Assembly: GCA_910586375.1 (NCBI GenBank)
Contig: CAJUIE010000085.1
Location: 1 to 7,717, forward strand
Direction: 5' to 3'
DNA: 7,717 bases
Origin: an uncultured Alistipes sp.
Lineage (GTDB): Bacteria; Bacteroidota; Bacteroidia; Bacteroidales; Rikenellaceae
Under the pieces are notes generated by a model. The model had not been told where the DNA came from and ran no database searches. It was given only the letters and a program-made list of their open reading frames with translations. This document shows, piece by piece, positions 1 to 7,348 of the stretch. Numbering within the stretch: position 1 is the stretch's first letter; the number at the start of each line of letters is the position of its first letter. Position numbers and translations under genes: made by a program.

Positions 1-1
1 G

Positions 2-2602
2 TATTCTGCCAAATTACAGCGATGGCTCAACAGCAACGACACTCCATTAGTTACCGTAGATGGAGCTTGGAGAATCATATCCCCATATGAAGTTTTTTTG
101 TATGCGTGCAATCATATTTCAGCCAATGATTTCTCCAATTACGCAGATGTGCTCAACCAAATAACTACGGACGATGATCCCGATGCCGCCGAAAAACTCA
201 ACTCAACATCACCGCAGTTTTGGGAAAACAAACAGCGTTATTCCGGCTGGTTCAAAGAAGGAATATTTCAAAGTGCGATATTGATCTCTTTAATCAGTGA
301 ATCCTCGACATTGCAAACTCCACACCCAGGAAAAGCATGGATCGACTCTTTAATCCGAGATATTCTCGACCAGTCCACCATAACATGGTGGTATTCCAAC
401 AAACATGCACTCCATCTAATTTCAGAAGCCGCACCCCGCCGCTATGTCGACTACATAAAAAATGACCTTACAAAAGATGATTCTATCATACGGAAGTTGT
501 TTACACCTAAAAGCGATACGGTCAATATTTTCGGCCCCGGAGAAAATTATACGGAAGTTCTCCGATCTTTAAACATGCTTTCGTGGGAACCGGAATTATT
601 GTTGCCTGTCAGTCAGATTCTTTTGGAATTGTCTTCCATACAGAACAATCTGAATACAACAAACAAGCCTATCGATTCATTGCAAATGACGTATACTATC
701 TGGTATCCCCAAACGTATGCGACACTTGAACAGAGACTTGAAATATTAACCAGTTTATCGAAAAAATATCCCAACCCAATATTCCAATTATGTAAGGCTC
801 TTGTCAATCGCTTGGATTGGAGTACGTCATGTTCCACATATCCTATGCGCTGGCGTAGATTCGGACAAGCAAGGCCTCAAGCAACATATAGCGATATAAT
901 CTCCACGATCAACCATATCTGCCAACTCATGGTTGACATTTGCAACTTGTCCGAAGAACAAGTTTGCGAAATGCTTGATATTGCCGACCAATTATCCATA
1001 GGAGAAGCCAACAGAATTTTATTGTTCAACTATATCCAGAAGAATCAAGACCATTTTATCGGGAATTATGCGATAACGAATAAAATACGCCATACGATAT
1101 ACCACCACAAGTTATGTTCCGACGCTCAATGGGCCTTAAATCCCGACGAGATAACTAAATGGGAATGCCTGTTGCAAGATGTCGAGACAAAAGACCCTAT
1201 TCAAAAACATCGGTGGATGTTTCAAGACTTTTGTTTAGAGTCGCTGGAAATAGACCGTAAAGACCATGATTTCCCGACAATTTATAAAGAAGAGTTAAGA
1301 ATCCGAAGCGCTGCTCTTCGGGAAATTTATGACGCACATGGAATAACCGGGATCTACGAATTTTCCCAAATAGTCGAATATCCGCAAATCGTTGGCGGAA
1401 CATATGCCTACATATGCAAGCAAGACGACTTCAAAGAAATATTAGATATCATTAAAACAGCTTCGAGTTCCCTACAACAATTCGCACAAGGGTTCTTTTC
1501 CGGTTACGTCGATCGGTTCGGCATCCAAAAATTCATCGATGCAATCAAATCTTTAAAGCTCAACAAACTCGAGGACGGTATCCGATTAGCGCTGACTGCT
1601 ATACGTACATCGAAGGCCGTATGGCAATATATCGAAACACTCCCCGAAGACACGAAATCGTATTATTGGGAACACGCACCGATAGGTTTCTATGAAAATA
1701 CGGAGGACAATATCTTTCTGATTAACAAACTGAATAGTGTACGCCGATACGACCGATCCATACATATCATATATCACACTTTGAAATCCCAATCGATTTC
1801 CTCTCAACTTATCGTAGATACCATTCTGCAAATGTTGTCCCAGCCTCCCGCCGGCAGCATCGATTATCACTATGAATTAGCAGAAATCATCATAGCGTTA
1901 GACAAAAGAACGGACGTCGATACGGAGCAACTATTCCTTATCGAATTTATCTTTTATAGCCTTTTGGAACATTATGACCATTCTGCAAATATTCGATTGA
2001 TCGACGAACTCATGACTCAGCCTCAAAGTATGATGAGGCTATTGAATTGCGTGTACTTGTCTTCCGATCCGACGGAGCAAGAAATAGAATCGAATAAAAC
2101 CCAACAAAATGAAGCATCTACTTATGCTCACCTTGCATTCGATATATTATGGAATCTGCGTCGAACTCCATGTGTTGATAGAAACAATACGATAGATGAA
2201 AATGGTTTGAAAAATTACATTCAAAAGTTACGAGAATTAGGTGAAAAAGCCCATAAATTGCAATATATCGATTCTATCATAGGAGAATTGCTCGCCAACT
2301 ACCCGGAAATAGACAGCTACCCACCAAAAGCGATTTGCGAGATTTTTGAGAATCTAAATAATTCAAATGTAAATAATGGTTTTAAAACAAGGACATTCAA
2401 TAAACGAGGAGTAACCGTTCGACCAGCAGGGGAAGGTGGCTCCTTGGAAAAAGCAGAATCTTTAAAATACAAACAATATGCCGACCGGATCAGATATTCA
2501 TATCCGGTTATTGCCGGAATATTCGATGAATTAAGTGCCGAATATCAAACCGATGCTCTTAGGATAGATAGACGGACAAAAATAGAGAAAATGGAATATT
2601 AG
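2..2602 (+). CDS. Large helical protein of unknown function, C-terminal part (5' end outside window)
   Basis: The frame is open from the first full codon of the window to the TAG at 2600-2602, about 866 residues. A TTG at 98 could serve as a start, but the 32 codons before it read like the same protein (TVDGAWRIISPYEVFL just before it), so the real start is most likely upstream. No signal peptide or membrane segment is visible; the protein is rich in leucine, isoleucine, tryptophan and charged residues and looks like an alpha-helical repeat. Recognisable patches, counted from position 2, are LHLISEAAPRRYVD near 137, IWYPQTYATLEQRLEIL near 233, and a tail RGVTVRPAGEGG followed by a helical end near 802-866. 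I recall the same patches in the C-terminal halves of very large uncharacterised proteins of defence islands, some with an N-terminal NTPase; that is memory, not a search. The NTPase or effector part, if any, is outside the window. The C-terminus looks complete. Confidence 0.85.
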   Translation, partial: YSAKLQRWLNSNDTPLVTVDGAWRIISPYEVFLYACNHISANDFSNYADVLNQITTDDDPDAAEKLNSTSPQFWENKQRYSGWFKEGIFQSAILISLISESSTLQTPHPGKAWIDSLIRDILDQSTITWWYSNKHALHLISEAAPRRYVDYIKNDLTKDDSIIRKLFTPKSDTVNIFGPGENYTEVLRSLNMLSWEPELLLPVSQILLELSSIQNNLNTTNKPIDSLQMTYTIWYPQTYATLEQRLEILTSLSKKYPNPIFQLCKALVNRLDWSTSCSTYPMRWRRFGQARPQATYSDIISTINHICQLMVDICNLSEEQVCEMLDIADQLSIGEANRILLFNYIQKNQDHFIGNYAITNKIRHTIYHHKLCSDAQWALNPDEITKWECLLQDVETKDPIQKHRWMFQDFCLESLEIDRKDHDFPTIYKEELRIRSAALREIYDAHGITGIYEFSQIVEYPQIVGGTYAYICKQDDFKEILDIIKTASSSLQQFAQGFFSGYVDRFGIQKFIDAIKSLKLNKLEDGIRLALTAIRTSKAVWQYIETLPEDTKSYYWEHAPIGFYENTEDNIFLINKLNSVRRYDRSIHIIYHTLKSQSISSQLIVDTILQMLSQPPAGSIDYHYELAEIIIALDKRTDVDTEQLFLIEFIFYSLLEHYDHSANIRLIDELMTQPQSMMRLLNCVYLSSDPTEQEIESNKTQQNEASTYAHLAFDILWNLRRTPCVDRNNTIDENGLKNYIQKLRELGEKAHKLQYIDSIIGELLANYPEIDSYPPKAICEIFENLNNSNVNNGFKTRTFNKRGVTVRPAGEGGSLEKAESLKYKQYADRIRYSYPVIAGIFDELSAEYQTDALRIDRRTKIEKMEY

Positions 2603-2645
2603 ACAGCAGTTTCTTCATGCTAATATATCCCATAATAGCTGCAAA

Positions 2646-2667
2646 TTTATACCCAATAAGGTATAAA
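2646..2667. promoter_or_regulatory. Operator-like dyad 1 (TTTATACC-N6-GGTATAAA)
   Basis: This is a perfect 8-bp inverted repeat with a 6-bp spacer (CAATAA); the pairing extends one more A/T pair outwards at 2645 and 2668. Its arm sequence and spacer length recur in dyad 2, exactly 40 bp downstream. The layout suits a dimeric DNA-binding protein such as the small helix-turn-helix regulator encoded downstream. The assignment to that protein is inference. Confidence 0.6.
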
Positions 2668-2685
2668 TACGATTATTTTGTTATT

Positions 2686-2707
2686 TTTACACCTGAAAGG
2701 GTATAAA
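2686..2707. promoter_or_regulatory. Operator-like dyad 2 (TTTACACC-N6-GGTATAAA)
   Basis: The right arm is identical to that of dyad 1 (GGTATAAATA in both) and the left arm differs by one base. The 6-bp spacer is a different sequence (TGAAAG), which argues that the arms are what is conserved. A sigma70-like pair, TTGTTA at 2678-2683 and TATAAA at 2702-2707 with 18 bp between, overlaps this dyad, so binding could block a promoter. Bacteroidota primary promoters normally use TTTG and TAnnTTTG, so the promoter part is weak. Confidence 0.6.
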
Positions 2708-2935
2708 TAGGAGGCAACATCATCGAATAGTGTAAAAAGAATCGAACGGCTGAAATAGCCGCATTACATCCTGCCGCGAAAATAATTTCATCCAAAAATC
2801 CGTCGAAAAATAATTTGCCGTATATTTACAACGAAGCGAACAACCGGCATAGACAACAATATAATAAGCAAATAATTAGCGATTTACACTTCGTTTCTGC
2901 ATCGGGAAATAGTGCGGATGTGGTTTTGTGGAGTA

Positions 2936-2959
2936 CCGCTTTTTATAGCGGAATTTTTT
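2936..2959 (+). terminator. Short terminator-like hairpin upstream of the regulator
   Basis: CCGCT at 2936-2940 pairs with AGCGG at 2947-2951 around a 6-base loop, and six T's follow at 2954-2959. The stem has only five pairs, so termination would be weak. It lies just before a possible promoter and could insulate the restriction operon from transcripts of the large gene upstream. Confidence 0.35.
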
Positions 2960-2961
2960 CG

Positions 2962-2969
2962 TATCTTTA
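2962..2969 (+). promoter_or_regulatory. Possible Bacteroidota -7 box (TATCTTTA) for the restriction operon
   Basis: The octamer matches the TAnnTTTG consensus at all but the last position and lies 26 nt before the regulator ATG, which would give a very short leader. No clear TTTG -33 element is found about 19 bp upstream, so the call rests on one box. TATATTTA at 2821-2828 is an equally good but more distant match. Confidence 0.3.
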
Positions 2970-2994
2970 TAGTAAATATCATGTCTCTGCACCC

Positions 2995-3150
2995 ATGAGC
3001 CGAATAAAAGAAGTCCTTGAAGAGAAAGGCATCAAACAGACTTGGCTGGCTGAGAAACTCGGCAAAAGCTTCAGCATTGTCAACGCCTACGCTTGCAACC
3101 GCCGCCAACCCAGTCTCGAACAGTTGTTCGAGATTGCAAAGATTCTCTAA
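2995..3150 (+). CDS. Small Cro/CI-type (XRE) helix-turn-helix regulator, truncated by an in-frame stop
   Basis: This encodes 51 residues that begin MSRIKEVLEEKGIKQTWLAE. The helix-turn-helix fold is plain: KQTWLAEKLGKS forms the first helices, FSIVNAYACNRRQPS the recognition region, and LEQLFEIAKIL the following helix. It probably binds operator DNA as a dimer and controls the restriction operon. The ATG at 2995 is chosen because the motif starts there; the open frame further upstream looks non-coding. The TAA at 3148-3150 sits where relatives continue, and the same frame then reads VDPKDLIESKSE and ends at a TAA at 3187-3189, 3 nt before the nuclease-methylase gene. The intact gene would have had 64 codons. 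The DNA-binding core is kept, so the product may still work. There is no Shine-Dalgarno sequence. A five-codon ORF (2981-2998) ends on the start codon as ATGA. Confidence 0.8.
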   Translation: MSRIKEVLEEKGIKQTWLAEKLGKSFSIVNAYACNRRQPSLEQLFEIAKIL

Positions 3151-3192
3151 GTAGACCCGAAAGATTTAATTGAAAGTAAAAGCGAATAAAAT

Positions 3193-5418
3193 ATGGAAGT
3201 TCAAATTCAAGGAAACAAGATCAACTGTCCGCTCAAAGATAAATGGCTAATTGCTACTCCGGAAGAACTCGTCCGACAAAGATATATTTGCCGCTTAGCA
3301 AAGGAATATCAGTACCAATTAGAACAAATGGGGCAGGAGATCACCGTTGCTAATGGGCATCGCGGGCAAGGTAAAGCCCGCGCAGATATTGTCATATGGC
3401 GCTCCAAAGAAGACAAGCAAGCAGCAAAAAGTCCGCTAATCGTCGTAGAATGCAAGGCTGAAACGGTTACGATTCACGAAGAAGATTATTATCAAGGATA
3501 CAACTATGCAGCATGGGCCGGAGCCGATTTTTTCGTAACGACAAATCAAAAGGAGACGCGCATCTTTCGCGTGGTCAAAGGACATATACCCAAACGGCTC
3601 GAAGAGATCGTCGATATTCCCAAAGCGACTGACAATGGAAAAAAGATAAAAGAGTTGCTCTCTCAAACCAAAGCGTTTACGCGTGATGAATTTTCGAAAC
3701 TGCTGTTTACTTGTCATAACATTATACGAAACAACGATAAGTTGTCTCCAGAAGCTGCGTTCGACGAAATCAGCAAAATTCTATTCATCAAGATCCGCTA
3801 TGAACGTAATAATACAGGGTCTCAAATTTTCTCCAAAGAAGAGTTTAAGAAATTAAAAACATCGTATGAAGCTATTCAGTCACGCGATAGCCGTCCGTTT
3901 TATCAACAATTGTTTGAAAATACCAAAGACGACTTCGCCAAAGATGACCTGTTCGAGCCTAACGATACGATAAAAATCAAGGAAGCGAGTTTTGAAGCTA
4001 TCGTTGAAAAGTTACAAATCTATAATTTATCTAATACGGCAGATGACGTTAAAGGTATTGCTTTTGAGAAATTTCTCGGCCGTACATTTCGGGGAGAACT
4101 TGGGCAATTCTTTACACCTCGTACTATTGTCAATTTTATTATCGACATACTCGACCCTCAAGAAGGTGAAATAATTTGTGATCCTTGCTGCGGCAGCGGC
4201 GGTTTTCTGATTCGAGCGTTCGAATATATCCGCGAAAAAATCGAAAACGATATTCAGCTTGCAAAGAATCGTTTGAAAGAGCAATTTTTAGATGATGCTT
4301 TCGAAGCAATGTCAGATAAACAAAAAGAGACAGTCACTGAACAGCTGGCCTCTTATCTCAACCAATTGAACACCGAACTCGACACGCTGAATCGAGGTAG
4401 CCGAGTTTATAACCTTTCTCACAACTGTATTTTCGGCACAGATGCCAATCCTCGCATGGCCCGCACTGCAAAGATGAATATGATTATGCACGGCGACGGA
4501 CATGGCGGCGTCCATCATCACGATGGATTGCTCAATGTGAACGGGATTTTCGAAAACCGGTTTGATGTTATCTTGACTAATCCGCCATTCGGATCGCGCG
4601 TAGAAAAATCGTTGTTGATTACAGACGCCGATCGTTTCGCAGATCACGAAAAAATACAGTATTATATCAATCTCTACGGTGCCGATTATGTCGATGCCAT
4701 GAAACAAATCACCGATCATATCGGCACCCCTGTTCTTGATTTATATGAAGCAGGAAAATTAAGCGGACTGACCGAGGTGCTTTTTATCGAAAGATGTATT
4801 CGTCTGCTGAAACCGGGAGGACGTATGGGAATAGTTCTGCCTGAAGGTGTCCTTAATAATACAAATTTACAGACTGTTCGGGAACTTTTCGAAGGAATGG
4901 CGAAAATCGTCTTGATTACCTCTATCCCGCAGGATGTTTTCATGGCATCGGGGGCCACCGTAAAACCCAGCTTGTTATTTTTCAAAAAATTCACAGACGA
5001 AGAACGTTTACAGTTCAACAATATAAAACAAGCCGCGACGGAAGAGGTTACAGCCAAATACAAAAAGCAGCTCGATGCACTTGAAGCTTTTTTGACAGAC
5101 CGAAAGAATCCGGCCAATGAGAAAAAAGCAAAACGAGTAGAAAAGCGAGCATTAGATGCAAAAATTGCGGCTGAAATTTGGGCGATCGTCAAAGAAAAGT
5201 TCGATTATACGATTCCTATCGCCCAGGTGCAGAAAGCCGGCATTACAACAACGGGAGCCGCTTGCGAAAACGAGCTGGTCGATTTGGTCAGGGAATATAC
5301 CCCTTATCGGAAGGAAAATCACCTTTGGGTTGCAAAAGAGCTGCATTACAAATACACTATCGACGATGAAAAAGTCATTTGCGTCGATCAAGACGGCAAT
5401 ACGAAAGAGTTATGTTAG
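3193..5418 (+). CDS. Nuclease-methyltransferase fusion: HsdR_N-like domain plus N6-adenine DNA methylase (HsdM-like)
   Basis: The protein has 741 residues. Residues ~20-150 form an HsdR N-terminal-like PD-(D/E)xK nuclease domain: D65 in KARADIVIW, E86-C87-K88 in LIVVECKAE, and Q101/Y105 in YYQGYNYA, so the expected catalytic residues are present. Residues ~165-600 are a gamma-class N6-adenine methyltransferase: helical domain, GQFFTPR at 304-310, SAM-binding DPCCGSGGF at 330-338, FGTDANP at 414-420, catalytic NPPF at 463-466, and GRMGIVLPEG at 543-552. A charged, probably coiled stretch (~600-660) precedes a C-terminal ~75 residues. It should methylate adenine, and possibly cut DNA, at a site chosen by the HsdS partner encoded next. 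The ATG lies 3 nt after the original end of the regulator frame, which marks an operon; there is no Shine-Dalgarno sequence. No helicase motor is fused. Such proteins are often annotated simply as N-6 DNA methylase or HsdM. Confidence 0.93.
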   Translation: MEVQIQGNKINCPLKDKWLIATPEELVRQRYICRLAKEYQYQLEQMGQEITVANGHRGQGKARADIVIWRSKEDKQAAKSPLIVVECKAETVTIHEEDYYQGYNYAAWAGADFFVTTNQKETRIFRVVKGHIPKRLEEIVDIPKATDNGKKIKELLSQTKAFTRDEFSKLLFTCHNIIRNNDKLSPEAAFDEISKILFIKIRYERNNTGSQIFSKEEFKKLKTSYEAIQSRDSRPFYQQLFENTKDDFAKDDLFEPNDTIKIKEASFEAIVEKLQIYNLSNTADDVKGIAFEKFLGRTFRGELGQFFTPRTIVNFIIDILDPQEGEIICDPCCGSGGFLIRAFEYIREKIENDIQLAKNRLKEQFLDDAFEAMSDKQKETVTEQLASYLNQLNTELDTLNRGSRVYNLSHNCIFGTDANPRMARTAKMNMIMHGDGHGGVHHHDGLLNVNGIFENRFDVILTNPPFGSRVEKSLLITDADRFADHEKIQYYINLYGADYVDAMKQITDHIGTPVLDLYEAGKLSGLTEVLFIERCIRLLKPGGRMGIVLPEGVLNNTNLQTVRELFEGMAKIVLITSIPQDVFMASGATVKPSLLFFKKFTDEERLQFNNIKQAATEEVTAKYKKQLDALEAFLTDRKNPANEKKAKRVEKRALDAKIAAEIWAIVKEKFDYTIPIAQVQKAGITTTGAACENELVDLVREYTPYRKENHLWVAKELHYKYTIDDEKVICVDQDGNTKELC

Positions 5419-6788
5419 AGCCTACGTCTCATAAGTATATGGATTTTGTAAAGTTTCCGGAGCTTTACAACTGGAGCGTGCAATATTTGAACGATTCGAA
5501 GATTCGGTTCAACAAGAAATATCCGTTGGTACGAATCGGAGAGTTCCTGACGCGCAGTAAAAAAGTTGTAACCATACAAAATGAGAAAAAATACAAACGG
5601 GTAACTATCCGCCTCCGAAATGGAGGTGTAGTACCTCGCGACGAGGTTGTGGGTGAAAATATCGGCACAAAGAAACAGTTTTCAGTCTCGAAAGGGCAAT
5701 TTATCCTTTCTAAGATAGATGCTCGCAACGGAGCAATGGGTATTATCCCTGAGAAGCTGGACGGAGCGATCGTTACACAAGACTTTTTACCTTATGATAT
5801 AGATACCACTAAGATCAACCCGCAATATTTTGTGCTCGTTTGTACGACCAACCAGTTTGTAGCCTTTTGTCAAAGTTGCAGCAGCGGCACAACTAATCGC
5901 CAGCGTGTTGATGAGGCGCAATTTCTCAATATCAAAGTCCCTCTTCCGTCATTGGATGAACAAAATAGATTGGTGGCAGAATATATACAAAGTGAATACG
6001 CCGCTGCCAATCTTTTTGCAAAAATCCTGGAGGAAACAAGAAAATCAGGGTATCGATTACTGGAAAATTTAGGGATTTCCCCTCAATGCAAAAAGCTATT
6101 GTCAGAGGAAATTTATAAAATGACATTTATTGATTTCTCAAAACTTCGAGATTGGGGTGTAGACAGAGCAACACAGCAAGATGGGTATCAATCTACTAAA
6201 TACAGAACGACGTCATTATCTGACATGATATTATGCGTCGATATATTTCGGGGAAAAAGCCCCAAGTATGAATCTTCCGATTCATATATTATCAATCAAA
6301 AATGTGTCAGGTGGCATGAAGTCGACATGTCTTTTGCTAAACCTGTAAACAAAGAATGGTTGCAACGTATGGATGAAGATTTCTTCACAAAAGAAGGCGA
6401 TATTTTGATCAATTCTACCGGAGAGGGTACGTTAGGTCGAGCTGCTGTCGTCCGTGGTGATGCAATAGGAAAATTATATGATAGCCACGTGCTACTTATC
6501 CGGCTGAATAAAAACTTGATAAACCCTGATTTTTTCGCCGCTGTTTTCAATAGCGAATACGGTCAAGAACAAGTAAATAATGTAAAATCCGCACAATCCA
6601 CAAAGCAGACTGAATTAGGTATTGGGAACCTAAAAAAAATCATATTCCCGTTGCCCTCTATGAATATTCAAAATGCAATAGTAGCAGATATTGTCCGGGG
6701 CCGTCGCAAAAATGAAGAAAGACAACTATTACGAAACAGCATTATAAGTAATGCATTAACAACCTTCGAAACCCACATTTTTGAATAA
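5412..6788 (+). CDS. hsdS: Type I-like restriction-modification specificity subunit S, two target-recognition domains
   Basis: The protein has 458 residues from the ATG at 5412, which overlaps the last 7 nt of the methylase gene; this typical coupling is preferred over a TTG 33 nt upstream inside that gene. It reads DNA sequence for the methylase-nuclease. The two-fold internal repeat of HsdS is visible: FPELYNWSV (15-23) matches FSKLRDWGV (242-250), each opening a variable target-recognition domain, and VPLPSLDEQNRLVAEY (176-191) matches FPLPSMNIQNAIVADI (412-427), each closing one and leading into a spacer helix. A bipartite recognition site is therefore expected. The second domain contains GDILINSTGEGTLGR (329-343), common in these domains. 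Both halves look intact. No second hsdS copy, inverted TRD repeat or recombinase gene is present, so nothing here suggests shuffling. Confidence 0.93.
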   Translation: MLEPTSHKYMDFVKFPELYNWSVQYLNDSKIRFNKKYPLVRIGEFLTRSKKVVTIQNEKKYKRVTIRLRNGGVVPRDEVVGENIGTKKQFSVSKGQFILSKIDARNGAMGIIPEKLDGAIVTQDFLPYDIDTTKINPQYFVLVCTTNQFVAFCQSCSSGTTNRQRVDEAQFLNIKVPLPSLDEQNRLVAEYIQSEYAAANLFAKILEETRKSGYRLLENLGISPQCKKLLSEEIYKMTFIDFSKLRDWGVDRATQQDGYQSTKYRTTSLSDMILCVDIFRGKSPKYESSDSYIINQKCVRWHEVDMSFAKPVNKEWLQRMDEDFFTKEGDILINSTGEGTLGRAAVVRGDAIGKLYDSHVLLIRLNKNLINPDFFAAVFNSEYGQEQVNNVKSAQSTKQTELGIGNLKKIIFPLPSMNIQNAIVADIVRGRRKNEERQLLRNSIISNALTTFETHIFE

Positions 6789-6790
6789 CA

Positions 6791-6934
6791 ATGGAATCCA
6801 ATATAATTTCAACTCTCGATGTATCAAATAAAGGACATTTAGGGAGCGGTGATTATAAAATCGAGATAACATCGATTGATTGCATTAAACCTGTAATAGA
6901 TCTTTTGAGAGAAGAAGTCTTTAACCAGGTATAA
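6791..6934 (+). CDS. Small hypothetical protein (47 aa), coupled to hsdS
   Basis: The ATG lies 2 nt after the hsdS stop codon, which favours translation as the next gene of the operon. The product starts MESNIISTLDVSNKGHLGSG and ends with a helix-like LLREEVFNQV; it has no signal peptide or membrane segment and I do not recognise it. After its TAA at 6932-6934 the same frame meets a second TAA at 6947-6949 and then runs into the next gene without a frame change. It could thus be a genuine small protein or the N-terminal remnant of a longer gene. The coding DNA is AT-rich. Confidence 0.5.
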   Translation: MESNIISTLDVSNKGHLGSGDYKIEITSIDCIKPVIDLLREEVFNQV

Positions 6935-6997
6935 ATACTCATGGGATAAATAATTCTGTTGAGCATACACATTTACATCGAAATTGAAAATTCTAAT

Positions 6998-7348
6998 ATG
7001 AAACAAACAACCTTAACAGATATATTTTTAGAGGTGCTGTCTCAAAATAGTAATCCTGATATGCAGGCTGTGATAGCACGAACTAAGATTTCCTTGAAAA
7101 TTCCTGAATGTGCGGAGTTATTCGATATAATCTTGATCAATGCGATGGGCTATAAAAGTGTCATAAAAAAGGATACTGTAAATCGCGCGATTGACTGCGT
7201 GATAGACAAAAATAAATTAGCAATTGACAAATCCAGTCTGGATAAAACCGAAAAAGAGCAACAAAAACAAAATTGCGAATCACTCTGTCATTTAGTAAAA
7301 AAATGGATAGGTGCACGCCTAAAAGATTCGGGGCAACTTATCGAATAA
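6998..7348 (+). CDS. Hypothetical protein (116 aa)
   Basis: The product begins MKQTTLTDIFLEVLSQ and appears soluble and mostly helical, with a lysine- and glutamate-rich stretch near residues 80-92 (KTEKEQQKQ) and a C-terminal helix LVKKWIGARLKDSG. I do not recognise a family. ATG 6998 is preferred; a TTG at 6959 in the same frame would add 13 residues. It sits in AT-rich DNA between the restriction operon and the helicase-like gene, in the same direction, 63 nt after the 47-residue ORF. A role tied to the restriction system is possible only by position. Confidence 0.6.
   Translation: MKQTTLTDIFLEVLSQNSNPDMQAVIARTKISLKIPECAELFDIILINAMGYKSVIKKDTVNRAIDCVIDKNKLAIDKSSLDKTEKEQQKQNCESLCHLVKKWIGARLKDSGQLIE

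Larger units (their letters stand above)
2603..2994. other. 392-bp intergenic regulatory region
   Basis: No convincing gene is found here. An open frame extends upstream of the regulator from a TTG at 2815, but its translation has no family character and it is better read as untranslated leader. The region holds two 22-bp dyads (2646-2667, 2686-2707), a lone half-site at 2729-2736, an AGGAGG at 2709-2714 with no usable start behind it, a 5-bp hairpin without a T-run at 2747-2761 (CGGCT/AGCCG), a TATATTTA box at 2821-2828, and a T-tailed hairpin at 2936-2959. The large protein upstream has no obvious terminator after it, so read-through is possible. Confidence 0.7.

Noticed and set aside
2815..2994. 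60-codon N-terminal extension of the regulator from a TTG
   Set aside because: The translation has no family character, contains the hairpin and -7-like box, and the helix-turn-helix domain begins right at the ATG at 2995.
4312..5192. Two long minus-strand ORFs within the methylase gene
   Set aside because: They overlap the conserved methyltransferase motifs on the + strand and encode nothing recognisable.
5379..5411. TTG start 33 nt earlier for hsdS
   Set aside because: The ATG at 5412 gives the common short stop/start overlap with the methylase gene; the extra residues are the methylase frame read out of phase.
5412..6788. Phase-variable hsdS shuffling
   Set aside because: Only one hsdS is present, with no inverted TRD copy, long inverted repeat or recombinase gene in the window.
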